Source of the DNA: CALBPI01 sp963922335
GTDB lineage: Bacteria; Pseudomonadota; Gammaproteobacteria; Steroidobacterales; Woeseiaceae
Reading direction: 5' to 3'
Length of the DNA: 64,000 nucleotides
NCBI GenBank assembly: GCA_963922335.1
Contig: CAWUIB010000011.1
Location: 62,001 to 126,000, forward strand
In this document: positions 17,242-25,737 of the stretch, in pieces
Layout: every line of letters starts with the position of its first letter
Numbering within the stretch: the stretch's first letter is position 1
Made by a program: the position numbers and the translations under genes
The notes under the pieces: model-generated
The model's input: only the letters and a program-made list of their open reading frames with translations
What the model was told of the DNA's origin: nothing
The model's database searches: none

Positions 17242-17385
17242 TGGAGTAAGCGAACGGCTACTTGATTGTCGTTAGAAACCGTTAGCTCAAAGTAAGTGCA
17301 GATCCTGTGCCTTTGGGTCATCGCGAGCACCACCTTAGAGTTTATCGACAGGATCGACAGAAGCACAGTATCGAGATCTACTATC

Positions 17386-17820
17386 ATGGCACAGGCCCTC
17401 CTATTGAGAGCATATTCGCTAGTTAAGGCGTCTGAGTATCACAGCCAGACAGAAGAGCGTCTTCGTGAGGCGATATTTAGTCTTTTTGCATTTAGCGCCT
17501 TGATCTACGCGATAGGTTTACTGATGCTTACGATCCGAGCGTTTCCGAATGTAGAAATACTATATTTCAATGAAGCCACACCCCGAGTAGGCGATTGGTT
17601 TGGCTTTGCTGCATTGATGTCTGTGTACATTTTTGTTTATTGGCTGACCTCTTTTTCTCTTGGTAAGTTCGGAGGGTTAGAGACGTTTGAAAAAGAATAC
17701 CTGGCAAGGAAGGATCGTGGTCACCCATATTCGAGTGCCGCGACGCTAGTGTTTTTTTACGCGGTTCCAGCCGTAATCATTTTTGGGCTTATTGTGGAGG
17801 GAAACCCCACAGGCAAATAG
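17386..17820 (+). CDS. Orphan membrane protein, three TM
   Basis: 144 residues from ATG 17386 (MAQALLLRAYSLVKASEYHS); an upstream GTG at 17296 would add 30 residues without a clear ribosome site. Three hydrophobic segments are seen (about 33-53, 72-95, 116-136), separated by a short acidic loop and a basic one (EKEYLARKDRG). AT-rich codons as in its neighbours. No known family. It is followed after 130 bases by repeat copy B. Confidence 0.5.
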   Translation: MAQALLLRAYSLVKASEYHSQTEERLREAIFSLFAFSALIYAIGLLMLTIRAFPNVEILYFNEATPRVGDWFGFAALMSVYIFVYWLTSFSLGKFGGLETFEKEYLARKDRGHPYSSAATLVFFYAVPAVIIFGLIVEGNPTGK

Positions 17821-17951
17821 TATTCTAATCAGTCAAGGCGATCTTCTTCTGATCGCAGGAGCGTGGCGTAAATCTGTGCTTCATAGCTAGGAAAACCGAT
17901 ACGGAACGCGTTCGTTAAGAGTTCCAATGCTCGGTTTCGGACAGCGGTTTT

Positions 17952-18112
17952 CGTAAGCTTCCCCTTCTGAGCGACAGCTAAGGGTCAACAGCCGTCATCG
18001 TAGCAGAAGAGATAGCGGCGTCGCTTCACAGCGAATAACGGTCGCTGGCGTGCGCTCTCTAGTCGCCCTGTCATTCACGGTTGTTACTATCAAAAGTGTC
18101 TAGGGTTCTGAG
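17952..18112 (+). repeat. Dispersed intergenic repeat, copy B
   Basis: Counterpart of 15291-15450, in the same orientation. The longest shared identical run is GTCATCGTAGCAGAAGAG. Neither copy carries the RYYYAAC/GTTRRRY cores expected of an integron attC site, and no inverted-repeat ends of an insertion sequence are seen. The region 17821-18176 around it holds no other gene. Confidence 0.8.
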
Positions 18113-18176
18113 GCTGCACCAGTCTTAGCTGCCCGAATACCGAAGGCTATGATTGTTGCCATTTGGGGAGATCAGA

Positions 18177-18581
18177 ATGAACAAAGTCGTTTACGTAAAC
18201 GCGCATTTCAAACCACTAATGAAAGTTCAATCCGTCAAGGTCCCAACCGGAGAGGTAAAGAAGGGATTGTTTGGCGGGAAAAAAGAAGTCACCCGCAAGG
18301 AAAAGCAATTGGTCGCGACCGACGAATTTTCGGATTGCACCATCGACGGAGAGCGGTTGACGGCCGACATCAATCAGGCTGTCGCGTCGTTGAACAGCGA
18401 AGGCTATGAAGTAGTCAGCATCACACCTGTGACCTCCGGGTCATATCAGTATCGGTATAACACTGAGAAATGGGTTTCACCGAGCGGCGGTTGGGGTTGG
18501 GGGTATGGGTACGGCTACGGGTTTAGCATGACGGAGGGCGTCACAATCCTGGCAAGAAAGGTGGGTCAGGTCCCGACTTAG
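18177..18581 (+). CDS. Small hypothetical protein with Gly/Trp/Tyr-rich C-terminal patch
   Basis: 134 residues from ATG 18177 (MNKVVYVNAHFKPLMKV), which follows GGGGAG by six bases; a longer in-frame start at 18153 is less likely. An N-terminal basic segment (KKGLFGGKKEVTRKEKQ) is followed by an alpha/beta core (LTADINQAVASLNSEGYEVV, ITPVTSGSYQYRY) resembling small DUF4177-like proteins in pattern, and then a GWGWGYGYGYGF low-complexity patch. No signal peptide. Function is unknown; the DUF4177 comparison is a weak impression from the 'LNSEGYEVV' helix-strand pattern. Confidence 0.6.
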   Translation: MNKVVYVNAHFKPLMKVQSVKVPTGEVKKGLFGGKKEVTRKEKQLVATDEFSDCTIDGERLTADINQAVASLNSEGYEVVSITPVTSGSYQYRYNTEKWVSPSGGWGWGYGYGYGFSMTEGVTILARKVGQVPT

Positions 18582-18683
18582 GGATCGAGTCGCTGAGTCC
18601 AAATGCTGGCGCAGGCTTCGCCGACGTTACCGCTGCTATGGCGTACGATTATAGTGGGGTGACAATGGTCCGGGAGGAGCTTC

Positions 18684-18812
18684 ATGGCAAACCGAAGAAC
18701 GCCGCTATCGGCTAGATTGCTTGAAAAAATCGAATTTTCGTTTGTTGGAGAGATCGACTCTCACGCTGAACCAGCTAGTCCCGTCCTACTGAATCGGGCT
18801 GAATGGTCATGA
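18684..18812 (+). CDS. 42-residue small protein coupled to the acetyltransferase gene
   Basis: ATG 18684 follows an excellent ribosome site GGGAGGAG by six bases. The product is MANRRTPLSARLLEKIEF and continues to LLNRAEWS: basic at the start, acidic in the middle, no transmembrane segment. Its TGA (18810-18812) overlaps the ATG at 18809 of the acetyltransferase in an ATGA arrangement, the usual signature of translational coupling. No homologue recognised. The strong ribosome site and the exact overlap make a real gene more likely than chance. Confidence 0.55.
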   Translation: MANRRTPLSARLLEKIEFSFVGEIDSHAEPASPVLLNRAEWS

Positions 18813-19336
18813 GTCTTACGATTCGCCACGAGCAACCCTCGGATGTCGACGCAATCCACGCGCTGACACAGGATGCGTTCGCCAGTGCTACGCATGCGTC
18901 AGGCACCGAAGCCTGGATTGTTCGTGCGCTTCGTGATGCCGATGCACTAAGCATCTCACTGGTTGCCGTGGAAGCATCCGTTGTCGTTGGTCATGTCGCC
19001 GTGTCGCCTGTGACGATCTCGAACGGCTGTCACGATTGGTATGGCCTGGGTCCAATTTCCGTAGCACCGCACCGTCAGCGCGAGGGCATTGGTAGTCAAC
19101 TGATGCGTGCGGCAATCTCTCAGCTCGAGGCGTTAGGTGCTGCAGGATGCGTCCTGCTGGGCGATCCGAACTACTACCAAAGGTTTGGATTCGCGCCAGT
19201 CGAAGGTTTGACGTTCAGCAACGTGCCGCCAGAGTACTTCCAGGCGCTCGTGATGGGCGACGAGGTTCCTCAAGGGCAGGTTTCTTATCACCGCGGGTTC
19301 GAGGCGACAGCAGAAAACGATCTGGTAGACCGATAG
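18809..19336 (+). CDS. GNAT-family N-acetyltransferase (YhbS-like)
   Basis: 175 residues from ATG 18809 (MSLTIRHEQPSDVDAIHALT); ATG 18803 is also possible but 18809 forms the ATGA overlap with the small ORF. The central fold is GNAT: VVGHVAVSPVTI, the acetyl-CoA loop VAPHRQREGIGSQLM (a V-x-P-x-x-Q-x-x-G-I-G-x-x-L motif) and GAAGCVLLGDPNYYQRFGF, a segment typical of YhbS-type proteins. The family transfers acetyl groups to small amines or proteins; the acceptor is not predictable here. Cytoplasmic. Coupled to the 42-residue gene. Confidence 0.9.
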   Translation: MSLTIRHEQPSDVDAIHALTQDAFASATHASGTEAWIVRALRDADALSISLVAVEASVVVGHVAVSPVTISNGCHDWYGLGPISVAPHRQREGIGSQLMRAAISQLEALGAAGCVLLGDPNYYQRFGFAPVEGLTFSNVPPEYFQALVMGDEVPQGQVSYHRGFEATAENDLVDR

Positions 19337-19350
19337 TACAAGATAGTCGA

Positions 19351-19911
19351 TTAGCCAACGTTTGCGAACGTGCAGTACTGCTCCTTTTCGACGAGATCCA
19401 TCACAAACGTCAGTTTCGCCATTCCGCTAATGATCGCCATTACGGTTCCGAGTTCGCAGATCTCGGCGCTGGTGAAATGCTCCTGCAGCGTTGCGATACG
19501 CTCAGCGGTCAACAGCCCCTCCGGATTGGTGAGTGCCACTTGATCCGCGTAGTCCACAACCGCGCGCGCTTTCGCGTCGAGCGCCCCCGAATCCGGGTGA
19601 TTCATGATGGCGTCGATCTCGGTATCGGTTAGGCCAGCCTCAGATGCACCCGCGGTGTTTTGCTTGTTGCAGGTTCTGCAGCCGTGCAGTGCGGATAGTC
19701 GCAAGCGAGCGATTTGCTTGAAGCGTTGATCGACAATCCCTTCAAAGAACAGGTTTTGGTAGAAGTCGCCCATGACGAATCTCAATACATGGGGCGCAGT
19801 AGCAAACGCCTCCACGAACGCCGGTTCCCCGGTTAGGCCGTTGAGAGTATCCCAGGCGAGTGCGAACTCATCGGGCATTTGATCGCGTGAGATACGTTCG
19901 AGTGTGCTCAT
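19351..19911 (-). CDS. Carboxymuconolactone decarboxylase/AhpD-like protein
   Basis: 186 residues. The active-site region LSALHGCRTCNKQN has the CxxC pair and nearby His of AhpD-like peroxidase partners; the flanking helices (MGDFYQNLFFEGIVDQRFKQIARLR and SAEICELGTVMAIISGMAKLTF) are the classic CMD fold. The EIDAIMNHPDSGALDAKARAVVDYADQVA spacer is typical of the family. AhpD proteins donate electrons to peroxiredoxins, while some relatives are true decarboxylases; the CxxC makes redox activity likelier. It lies 12 bases after an SDR gene and is probably co-transcribed with it. Confidence 0.9.
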   Translation of the reverse strand: MSTLERISRDQMPDEFALAWDTLNGLTGEPAFVEAFATAPHVLRFVMGDFYQNLFFEGIVDQRFKQIARLRLSALHGCRTCNKQNTAGASEAGLTDTEIDAIMNHPDSGALDAKARAVVDYADQVALTNPEGLLTAERIATLQEHFTSAEICELGTVMAIISGMAKLTFVMDLVEKEQYCTFANVG

Positions 19912-19923
19912 GATCGTGTCCTC

Positions 19924-20667
19924 CTAGAACTGAACGATGGCACCGCCATCGACGTTGAGACCTAAACCGGATACGAACTGTGTCTCTTCAGCCGCCAGAA
20001 ACAGTGCGGCGATTGCGACCTCGCGCGCTTCTCCCAATCTTCCGATCGGAGCCTTCTGCTCCCAGTACGCTTTGAAATCCGGGTCGTCCATAAAGGGTTG
20101 TGAGAGCTTCGTGATGATCGATCCCGGCTGCAGGTAGTTGACGGTGATGCCATGCTTTCCGAGGTCGACCGCCATACCTTTGGTCAGCCCGGCGACGGCG
20201 TGTTTCGACGTGCCATAGATCGCCAGTCCGGGTCCAGCCACATCCGACATGATCGAGCCGAGATTGATAACGCGTCCTCGGCCGCTGGCCTTGAGCATCG
20301 GCACCGCTTCGCGGGTGAGGCGGAACACGGCGCGCACGTTGACCCCCATGATTTGATCCCACTGATCGTCAGTGAGCGTATCGAATTCGCCAGCGATGAC
20401 GATCCCCGCATTGTTGACCAGAATGTCCAGACCCCCGAGTGCGGACTCAGCCGTCTCGAGAACGGTCGTCTGCGTAGCGTCATCCGAGATGTCGCCAACA
20501 ACGGTTGTCACATCGGGTGTGTCGTCAAACGCGGCATCGAGCTCGTCGCTGTTGATATCGGTGGCGACGATCTTCGCCCCGCGCTCGAGATAAAGGTCAG
20601 CAATTGCTTTGCCGATGCCGTTTGCCGCACCCGTAATGACGGCACGCTTACCTGTCAAATCAAACAT
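19924..20667 (-). CDS. SDR-family NAD(P)-dependent oxidoreductase
   Basis: 247 residues, the classic short-chain dehydrogenase length. Cofactor motif TGAANGIG (12-19), an Asp ending beta-2 (ATDIN), which favours NAD(H), the NNAG motif, catalytic Ser in LGSIMSDVA and the YGTSK Tyr-Lys pair are all present. The C-terminal ETQFVSGLGLNVDGGAI is typical. Such enzymes oxidise or reduce alcohols and ketones; substrate unknown. First gene of a two-gene unit with the AhpD-like protein, directly behind the TonB receptor terminator, suggesting a linked catabolic locus. Confidence 0.93.
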   Translation of the reverse strand: MFDLTGKRAVITGAANGIGKAIADLYLERGAKIVATDINSDELDAAFDDTPDVTTVVGDISDDATQTTVLETAESALGGLDILVNNAGIVIAGEFDTLTDDQWDQIMGVNVRAVFRLTREAVPMLKASGRGRVINLGSIMSDVAGPGLAIYGTSKHAVAGLTKGMAVDLGKHGITVNYLQPGSIITKLSQPFMDDPDFKAYWEQKAPIGRLGEAREVAIAALFLAAEETQFVSGLGLNVDGGAIVQF

Positions 20668-20679
20668 TGAATAGCCTCC

Positions 20680-20716
20680 AAAAAAAACGGCGCACCCTCA
20701 TTTCGAAGGTGCGCCG
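20680..20716 (-). terminator. Rho-independent terminator of the TonB-receptor gene
   Basis: On the minus strand CGGCGCACC is paired with GGTGCGCCG around a short loop and is followed by T8 (plus-strand A-run 20680-20687). It lies 24 bases after the receptor stop and separates it from the SDR gene. Confidence 0.93.
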
Positions 20717-20740
20717 ATACTGACGGTAAACTTCGGCGGA

Positions 20741-23125
20741 TTAGCGGCCGAAATTAAATCCGGCCTCGACGCCCCATACGCGCGGCGGACCATAGTTGGC
20801 GAACGTCCACAAAGCGCCGACTGCCTGAGCCGCCGTCTTGTAACGATCGTCGGTCAGGTTTTTGCCGAATGCAGAGATGTACCACTTGTCGTCCGGTGCC
20901 GTGTAGGTCACGTTGGCGCCGAGGATCGTGCGTTCTTCGAGAATCGTATCGAAGTTCGCACCGATGACTTCGTTGTAGTAGTAGGTGTTCTCGTCTTCGT
21001 AGTTGAAGTTGATGTTGTAGCGGATGTTGGCGCCGCTATCGAGAGCCTGCAGGTACGTGAGGTCGATGCCGCCAGTCAGCTCCGGTGCACGTGTCACCTC
21101 GCGTCCCGAGAAGTCCTCGTTGTTGCCATCCTGGTCGAGGTCGAGAATGAACTCGTTGTACTCGGCGTCCAGGGTGCCAATGTTGGCCCGCAGGGTGAGG
21201 TTGTCGGTCAGCAGTGCTTCGAGTTCAAGCTCGAGACCACTTGCATCAACGTCAGCTGCGTTGAAGGTCCGCGTCTCCTGGAATGCCGTACCCGGGACAG
21301 TCACAACCGCGCTTCGCTGGAAATCTTCGTAGTTCACGAAGAAGTAGGTTGCGTTAAAACGAACCCGATCATCGAAGCCGGTGGTCTTGATACCGATCTC
21401 ATAGTTATTCGCAAATTCCGGTGCATACGGCGCCAATGGGAAGTTCGCGAATCCACCGGAACCAGCCTGGTCATTGTAGCCGCCCGACTTAAAGCCCCGC
21501 GATGCGGTGATGTAGCCGTAGACCTCATCGCTGAAGGTGTAGGCACCGGTTACGCGCCACGTGATTTCGTCGAAGTCCGCGGTGTCGCTTTGAACGGCAA
21601 AAGAGGCTAGTGAGAAGTCGGCGCCATCCAGCGGCTCGCCGCCATTCGGCAAAATCACGCTCTCCGGGAGGCCTTCACGCGCGGTGAAGTCTTTTTCTTC
21701 TTCCGTGTAGCGGATACCGACACCCAACTGGAACCGGTCGGTGAAGTCGAAGGTCATGTCGGTAAACACCGCCGTTGCCGTCGCTTCCTGACGATTACAC
21801 AGCAACAGCGGGTTCTCGTTATCGAGCACACCCGGTACAGCGGAACCGAAGAACTCGGTCAGACCGAGCTGCTGGCGTACGCAGAAGTCTGTGTCGTTCG
21901 TCTGGTAGAAGAAACCTGCGACGTAATTGAACATGCCCGGCAGCTCAGAGGCGATGCGTGCTTCCAACTGGAAAGTCTCACGATCGTCATCCCGGCGCGC
22001 AGCGAAGAAGCTCTCATACGGTGTACCGAGATACTCGTTAGGAAGACGGGATTCCTGGTTTCGCTGACCGAGCACCGCGTAGATGGTGTGGTTCTCGAGG
22101 GCGTATTCAAGGTTCAGGTAGGCGCCGAATACGTCGACCTCCTGAGTGTCATTCAGACCAACGACGCTCGAGTTATGGATGCCCGCTTGCTCCAGCGGAT
22201 CGCCGCTAGTGACACCCGGGAAGCCGAGTAGCGTCGCCAGCTGTCCGGCGCCGTCCGGGGTCACGTTGACAACCGGGACCGGATCGCTGCGATCGGTGAT
22301 GACTTCAATTTGCCCGAGGATCGACAGCCGGTCGCTGGGTTCCCACAGCAGCTTGCCGCGCGCGGACAGCACGTCTTTGCCACCGACATTGTCGCCATCA
22401 CCGCGAACTGGAGAACCGTCGGTCTGGCCGGCATCGCCGAGACCCGCGCCGAACGCATCAATCGGGAAATCGACCTTGCCGTTCTCGTAGTAGCCGTCGC
22501 TGGTTTGATAGATACCGGCAAAACGGAAGGCGAGGGTATCGCTAAGCGGTTGGTTATAGGCAAAACGCAGTTTGGTGTCGTCAAAGCTGCCGTATTGCAG
22601 GCTGGCGTCGACCGTCTGCGCTTCCATGCTGGGTTTGATGGTTCGCACGACCACCGCGCCGCCTGTCGTGTTTTTGCCGAACAGTGTGCCTTGCGGGCCG
22701 CGCAAAACTTCGACAGCTTCGATATCGAAAGGCTCGAGAAGCTGTGTTTGGACGTGGGGGACGACGAAATCGTCGACGATCACGCCAACTTTCGGATCAA
22801 AGTGGACGATGATGTCTGTCTCGGCGGCGCCACGCATCGCAAAGGAGGCGGCGTTGAATCCCGTGACAGTCGCGGCGGAGAAGTTCGGCACGAAGGTGGC
22901 GATTTCGCCGATATCCTGTGCGAAGAGCCCCTGAAATTGCTCGGCTGACACGGCCGAGACCGCCACTGGCGTCGTTTGTATATCGGTTTCGGTGCGGCGT
23001 GTAGCCGACACCACGATCTCTTCAAGCTGCTGTTGCGCTACCGCAACATCTGGAAGGAGCGTAGAAGCAGCGCACAATGTGCTCAGCGCGACCCCCTTCA
23101 CAGAAACACGCAGACCCTTGTTCAT
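20741..23125 (-). CDS. TonB-dependent outer membrane receptor
   Basis: 794 residues from ATG 23125 (MNKGLRVSVKGVALSTLCA), which has a GGGGGGA ribosome site; an ATG at 23194 would add a non-signal extension. The signal peptide ends near VAVAQ. A TonB-box-like LEEIVVSATRR is followed by a plug domain (PQGTLFGKNTTGGAVVVRT) and a 22-stranded barrel rich in aromatic-ended strands; the last strand ends VEAGFNFGR. Length and the absence of a siderophore-type extension match receptors for organic substrates or cofactors as much as iron. It is divergent from a periplasmic PQQ/haem dehydrogenase, so uptake of that enzyme's substrate is a reasonable hypothesis. Confidence 0.93.
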   Translation of the reverse strand: MNKGLRVSVKGVALSTLCAASTLLPDVAVAQQQLEEIVVSATRRTETDIQTTPVAVSAVSAEQFQGLFAQDIGEIATFVPNFSAATVTGFNAASFAMRGAAETDIIVHFDPKVGVIVDDFVVPHVQTQLLEPFDIEAVEVLRGPQGTLFGKNTTGGAVVVRTIKPSMEAQTVDASLQYGSFDDTKLRFAYNQPLSDTLAFRFAGIYQTSDGYYENGKVDFPIDAFGAGLGDAGQTDGSPVRGDGDNVGGKDVLSARGKLLWEPSDRLSILGQIEVITDRSDPVPVVNVTPDGAGQLATLLGFPGVTSGDPLEQAGIHNSSVVGLNDTQEVDVFGAYLNLEYALENHTIYAVLGQRNQESRLPNEYLGTPYESFFAARRDDDRETFQLEARIASELPGMFNYVAGFFYQTNDTDFCVRQQLGLTEFFGSAVPGVLDNENPLLLCNRQEATATAVFTDMTFDFTDRFQLGVGIRYTEEEKDFTAREGLPESVILPNGGEPLDGADFSLASFAVQSDTADFDEITWRVTGAYTFSDEVYGYITASRGFKSGGYNDQAGSGGFANFPLAPYAPEFANNYEIGIKTTGFDDRVRFNATYFFVNYEDFQRSAVVTVPGTAFQETRTFNAADVDASGLELELEALLTDNLTLRANIGTLDAEYNEFILDLDQDGNNEDFSGREVTRAPELTGGIDLTYLQALDSGANIRYNINFNYEDENTYYYNEVIGANFDTILEERTILGANVTYTAPDDKWYISAFGKNLTDDRYKTAAQAVGALWTFANYGPPRVWGVEAGFNFGR

Positions 23126-23261
23126 CTTGAATCCCCCCGGATTGCGACAAAATTGGTACATCGCGACTCTGTTGTATCGATCCAAAAAAGTCAAGCAAGA
23201 CTGTTTTTTTTGATTTCGGGGTGTCTATACTCGACCCGGTCACCAACGGGGGGGTAGTCGA

Positions 23262-25208
23262 GTGAGAGCGAAGACACGATTTTCAGCGCTGGCAGCGGTG
23301 GGTGCTTTTCTTCTGGTCGGTTGCGGCGAGTCGAAGAATGTCACCGAAATAGCGGACAGCGCGGCAACGATTGAGTCGACTGATGAATTCACGGAGCGTG
23401 CGGTCGACCTTGGACCACGCGATCAGATGCCCGGAGCTGCGTTGTACGGGCAGTACTGCGCCACCTGTCACAGCGGTGGTATCGCGAAGGCGCCACATCT
23501 GACGTTCCTTGAGATGCTGGCTCCGCAGTCGATCCTCACCACGATGAATGAGGGGATCATGCAGACGCAATCGGCCGAGTTGACCGACGCGCAGCGCCGG
23601 CACGTCGCTGAGTACATCACTCAGACGCCGGCCGACAGCGAGATGGCGAAGTTGGCCTACGCGCCGATGTGCGATGAGTTAGTTGATATGAATCTTGAGG
23701 CTGGCATCGTAAAGGCGGGTTGGGGATACGACACCAATCGGTATTCCAATTCAGAGCAGGCGGGCCTGAGCGCCGATGACGCTGCAGACCTTCAACTGAA
23801 GTGGGCCTACGCATACCCAGGTGCGCTGCGGGCGCGTTCTAACCCCACTGTCGGTTTCGGATCTGTATTCGTTGGCAGTCAGGATGGCAGCGTTTATGCG
23901 CTGGATCTAGAGACCGGTTGCGCTCACTGGCGCATACAAGCGAGTGCCGAGGTTCGCACCGGTGTGATCCTCGCGGACGGTGCAGACGGTGAGCCGCCAC
24001 TCGCAATTTTCGGTGACATCCTCGCACGACTTTATGCAGTCAACGCGCTGACGGGCGAGACCGTTTGGTCATTCAAGGTCGACGAGCACCCCAGTGCGAC
24101 GTTAACGGCTACACCATCGCTCGCCGAGCATCGCGTCATCGTTAACGTGTCATCGCTTGAGGTGACCGCTGCAGCCAATCCTGAGTACGCCTGCTGCACG
24201 TTCCGTGGCAAAACGGTTGCAGTGGATGCGGCTAGTGGTGATATCGAATGGACCCACTACGCCATTCCGGAAGCGCCGAGCGAGGTAGCGAGAACGTCGG
24301 CAGGCACGGCCGTTATGGCGCCATCCGGTGCGCCGGTGTGGGCGAGCCCCACCATCGATCTGCAGCGCCGCAGAGTCTATATAGGTACCGGTGAGAATTA
24401 TTCGTCCCCAGCCGACGGCAATAGCGATGCTGTCATGGCGGTGGATCTGGACAGCGGTGAGCGAGTCTGGACTCGGCAGACATTCGAAGGCGACGCTTGG
24501 AACGTCGCCTGCATGATGGCCAATAATCCGAACTGCCCGGAGGAGGATGGTCCCGACTTCGATCATGGTTCGAGCATCTTGCTGGTTGACGCGGGTGAGG
24601 ATCGGCAAGTCCTCGTTGCCGGTCTGAAAGACGGTCACGTTATCGGACTCGACCCGGACGCCGAGGGCAACCTGTTGTGGCAGACGCGGGTCGGTCGCGG
24701 CAGCATTCAGGGTGGCGTCCATTTTGGACTGGCTGCCGAAGGCAGCACCGTCTACGTACCGATCAACGACATGAACGACACTCGCAATGGTGATGTTCTA
24801 TCTGCCGAGGATGCGCGACCCGGCGTGCACGCAGTGAACGCGGCAACCGGAGAGGTGATCTGGAGCTATGTGCAGGACGATGTCTGCCCGGACGACATGG
24901 CGTTGTGTGACCCTGGCGTCTCTGCGCCGGTCACGGCTTTCCCGGGTGCCGTTGTCGCCGGCCACCTCGATGGCTTCCTCCGAATCTATGCCCGTGAGTC
25001 GGGCGAGGTGCTCTGGTCCTATGACACAAAGCAGCCGGTGCTCGGGGTTAATGGTATCGAAGGTGCTGGCGGCGGCATGAGCGGGGCAGGACCAGTCGTT
25101 GCGAATGGTCATCTGATCGCAAACTCCGGCTACGGCCTTTATTTCCATGGTGCCGGCAACTTGCTTGCTGTGTTCGCACCGAAATCGCAAACAGAGTCTG
25201 GTGACTGA
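23262..25208 (+). CDS. PQQ- and haem c-containing alcohol dehydrogenase, polyvinyl-alcohol-dehydrogenase type (lipoprotein)
   Basis: 648 residues starting at GTG 23262 behind a G-rich ribosome site. The N-terminal hydrophobic stretch ends in LLVGC, a lipobox, so it is membrane-tethered in the periplasm. Residues ~55-125 form a cytochrome c domain with haem motif CATCH. The remainder is a PQQ beta-propeller with repeated W-motif strands (VYALDLETGCAHW, VWSFK, DIEWTH, VIWSY, VLWSYDT). A vicinal Cys-Cys pair (ACCTFRGK) is the disulfide typical of quinoprotein dehydrogenases. The order haem-then-propeller matches polyvinyl-alcohol dehydrogenases, which oxidise secondary alcohols; substrate here is inference. 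Its stop is joined to the next VOC gene (TGATG). Confidence 0.9.
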   Translation: MRAKTRFSALAAVGAFLLVGCGESKNVTEIADSAATIESTDEFTERAVDLGPRDQMPGAALYGQYCATCHSGGIAKAPHLTFLEMLAPQSILTTMNEGIMQTQSAELTDAQRRHVAEYITQTPADSEMAKLAYAPMCDELVDMNLEAGIVKAGWGYDTNRYSNSEQAGLSADDAADLQLKWAYAYPGALRARSNPTVGFGSVFVGSQDGSVYALDLETGCAHWRIQASAEVRTGVILADGADGEPPLAIFGDILARLYAVNALTGETVWSFKVDEHPSATLTATPSLAEHRVIVNVSSLEVTAAANPEYACCTFRGKTVAVDAASGDIEWTHYAIPEAPSEVARTSAGTAVMAPSGAPVWASPTIDLQRRRVYIGTGENYSSPADGNSDAVMAVDLDSGERVWTRQTFEGDAWNVACMMANNPNCPEEDGPDFDHGSSILLVDAGEDRQVLVAGLKDGHVIGLDPDAEGNLLWQTRVGRGSIQGGVHFGLAAEGSTVYVPINDMNDTRNGDVLSAEDARPGVHAVNAATGEVIWSYVQDDVCPDDMALCDPGVSAPVTAFPGAVVAGHLDGFLRIYARESGEVLWSYDTKQPVLGVNGIEGAGGGMSGAGPVVANGHLIANSGYGLYFHGAGNLLAVFAPKSQTESGD

Positions 25209-25735
25209 TGGGTCCGACGGGGCGGGTCGTTACCCAGAACGCGTGGGTCGTCACCGATATCGAAGCGGCCGCGCGGGCATGGTCGCGGACACTCGGCATA
25301 GGGCCGTTCTTTCTCGGAACCTATCCTGAAAGTGTGTTCGAAGAGATGCGCTATCGAGGTGCATCGGGCGTACTGACGATGCGCACTGCGATCGCCTACA
25401 GCGGAGATCTGCAGATCGAACTGATTGAGCCACTTGGCGATGCGCCAAATGCGTATCGAGATGTCTACCCCGCAGGGCGCAGTGGCTTCCATCATGTGTG
25501 TTTGTGGAGTGAGGATATCGATCGCGATATCGGTCACTACGCGCGTGCAGGGGCTGCGACTGTCAATATCGGTCGTATGCGTGGCGGTCCGAGATTCGCC
25601 TACATTGATACGCGACAGCAGTTCGGGTGCATGACGGAGTTGCTAGAGCCGCATCCGCATGTGAAAGCGATGTTTGCTAACTGGCAATCGCAGAGTCGCG
25701 ATTGGGACGGTCGTGAGCCAATTGTGTATTTGTAG
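25208..25735 (+). CDS. VOC-family protein (methylmalonyl-CoA-epimerase/glyoxalase-like)
   Basis: 175 residues. Its ATG shares one base with the stop of the quinoprotein gene (TGATG), so it is translationally coupled. Segments WVVTDIEAAARAWSRTLGIGPFF, LQIELIEPLGD, SGFHHVCLWSEDIDRDI and CMTELLEPHPHV are the two halves of a VOC metal site: His in GFHH and Glu in TELLE and IELIE. This arrangement resembles methylmalonyl-CoA epimerases and other 'glyoxalase_4' proteins. Coupling to the dehydrogenase suggests it acts on its product. Confidence 0.88.
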   Translation: MGPTGRVVTQNAWVVTDIEAAARAWSRTLGIGPFFLGTYPESVFEEMRYRGASGVLTMRTAIAYSGDLQIELIEPLGDAPNAYRDVYPAGRSGFHHVCLWSEDIDRDIGHYARAGAATVNIGRMRGGPRFAYIDTRQQFGCMTELLEPHPHVKAMFANWQSQSRDWDGREPIVYL

Positions 25736-25737
25736 CG

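Noticed and set aside
15291..18112. Integron cassette array (repeats as attC sites)
   Set aside because: The copies lack RYYYAAC and GTTRRRY core pairs, are not between every gene, and no IntI gene is present.
18480..18530. DNA microsatellite in the G/T/A-rich stretch of the 18177 gene
   Set aside because: It is in frame and encodes a Gly/Trp/Tyr-rich patch; repeats are imperfect, so coding low complexity is the simpler reading.
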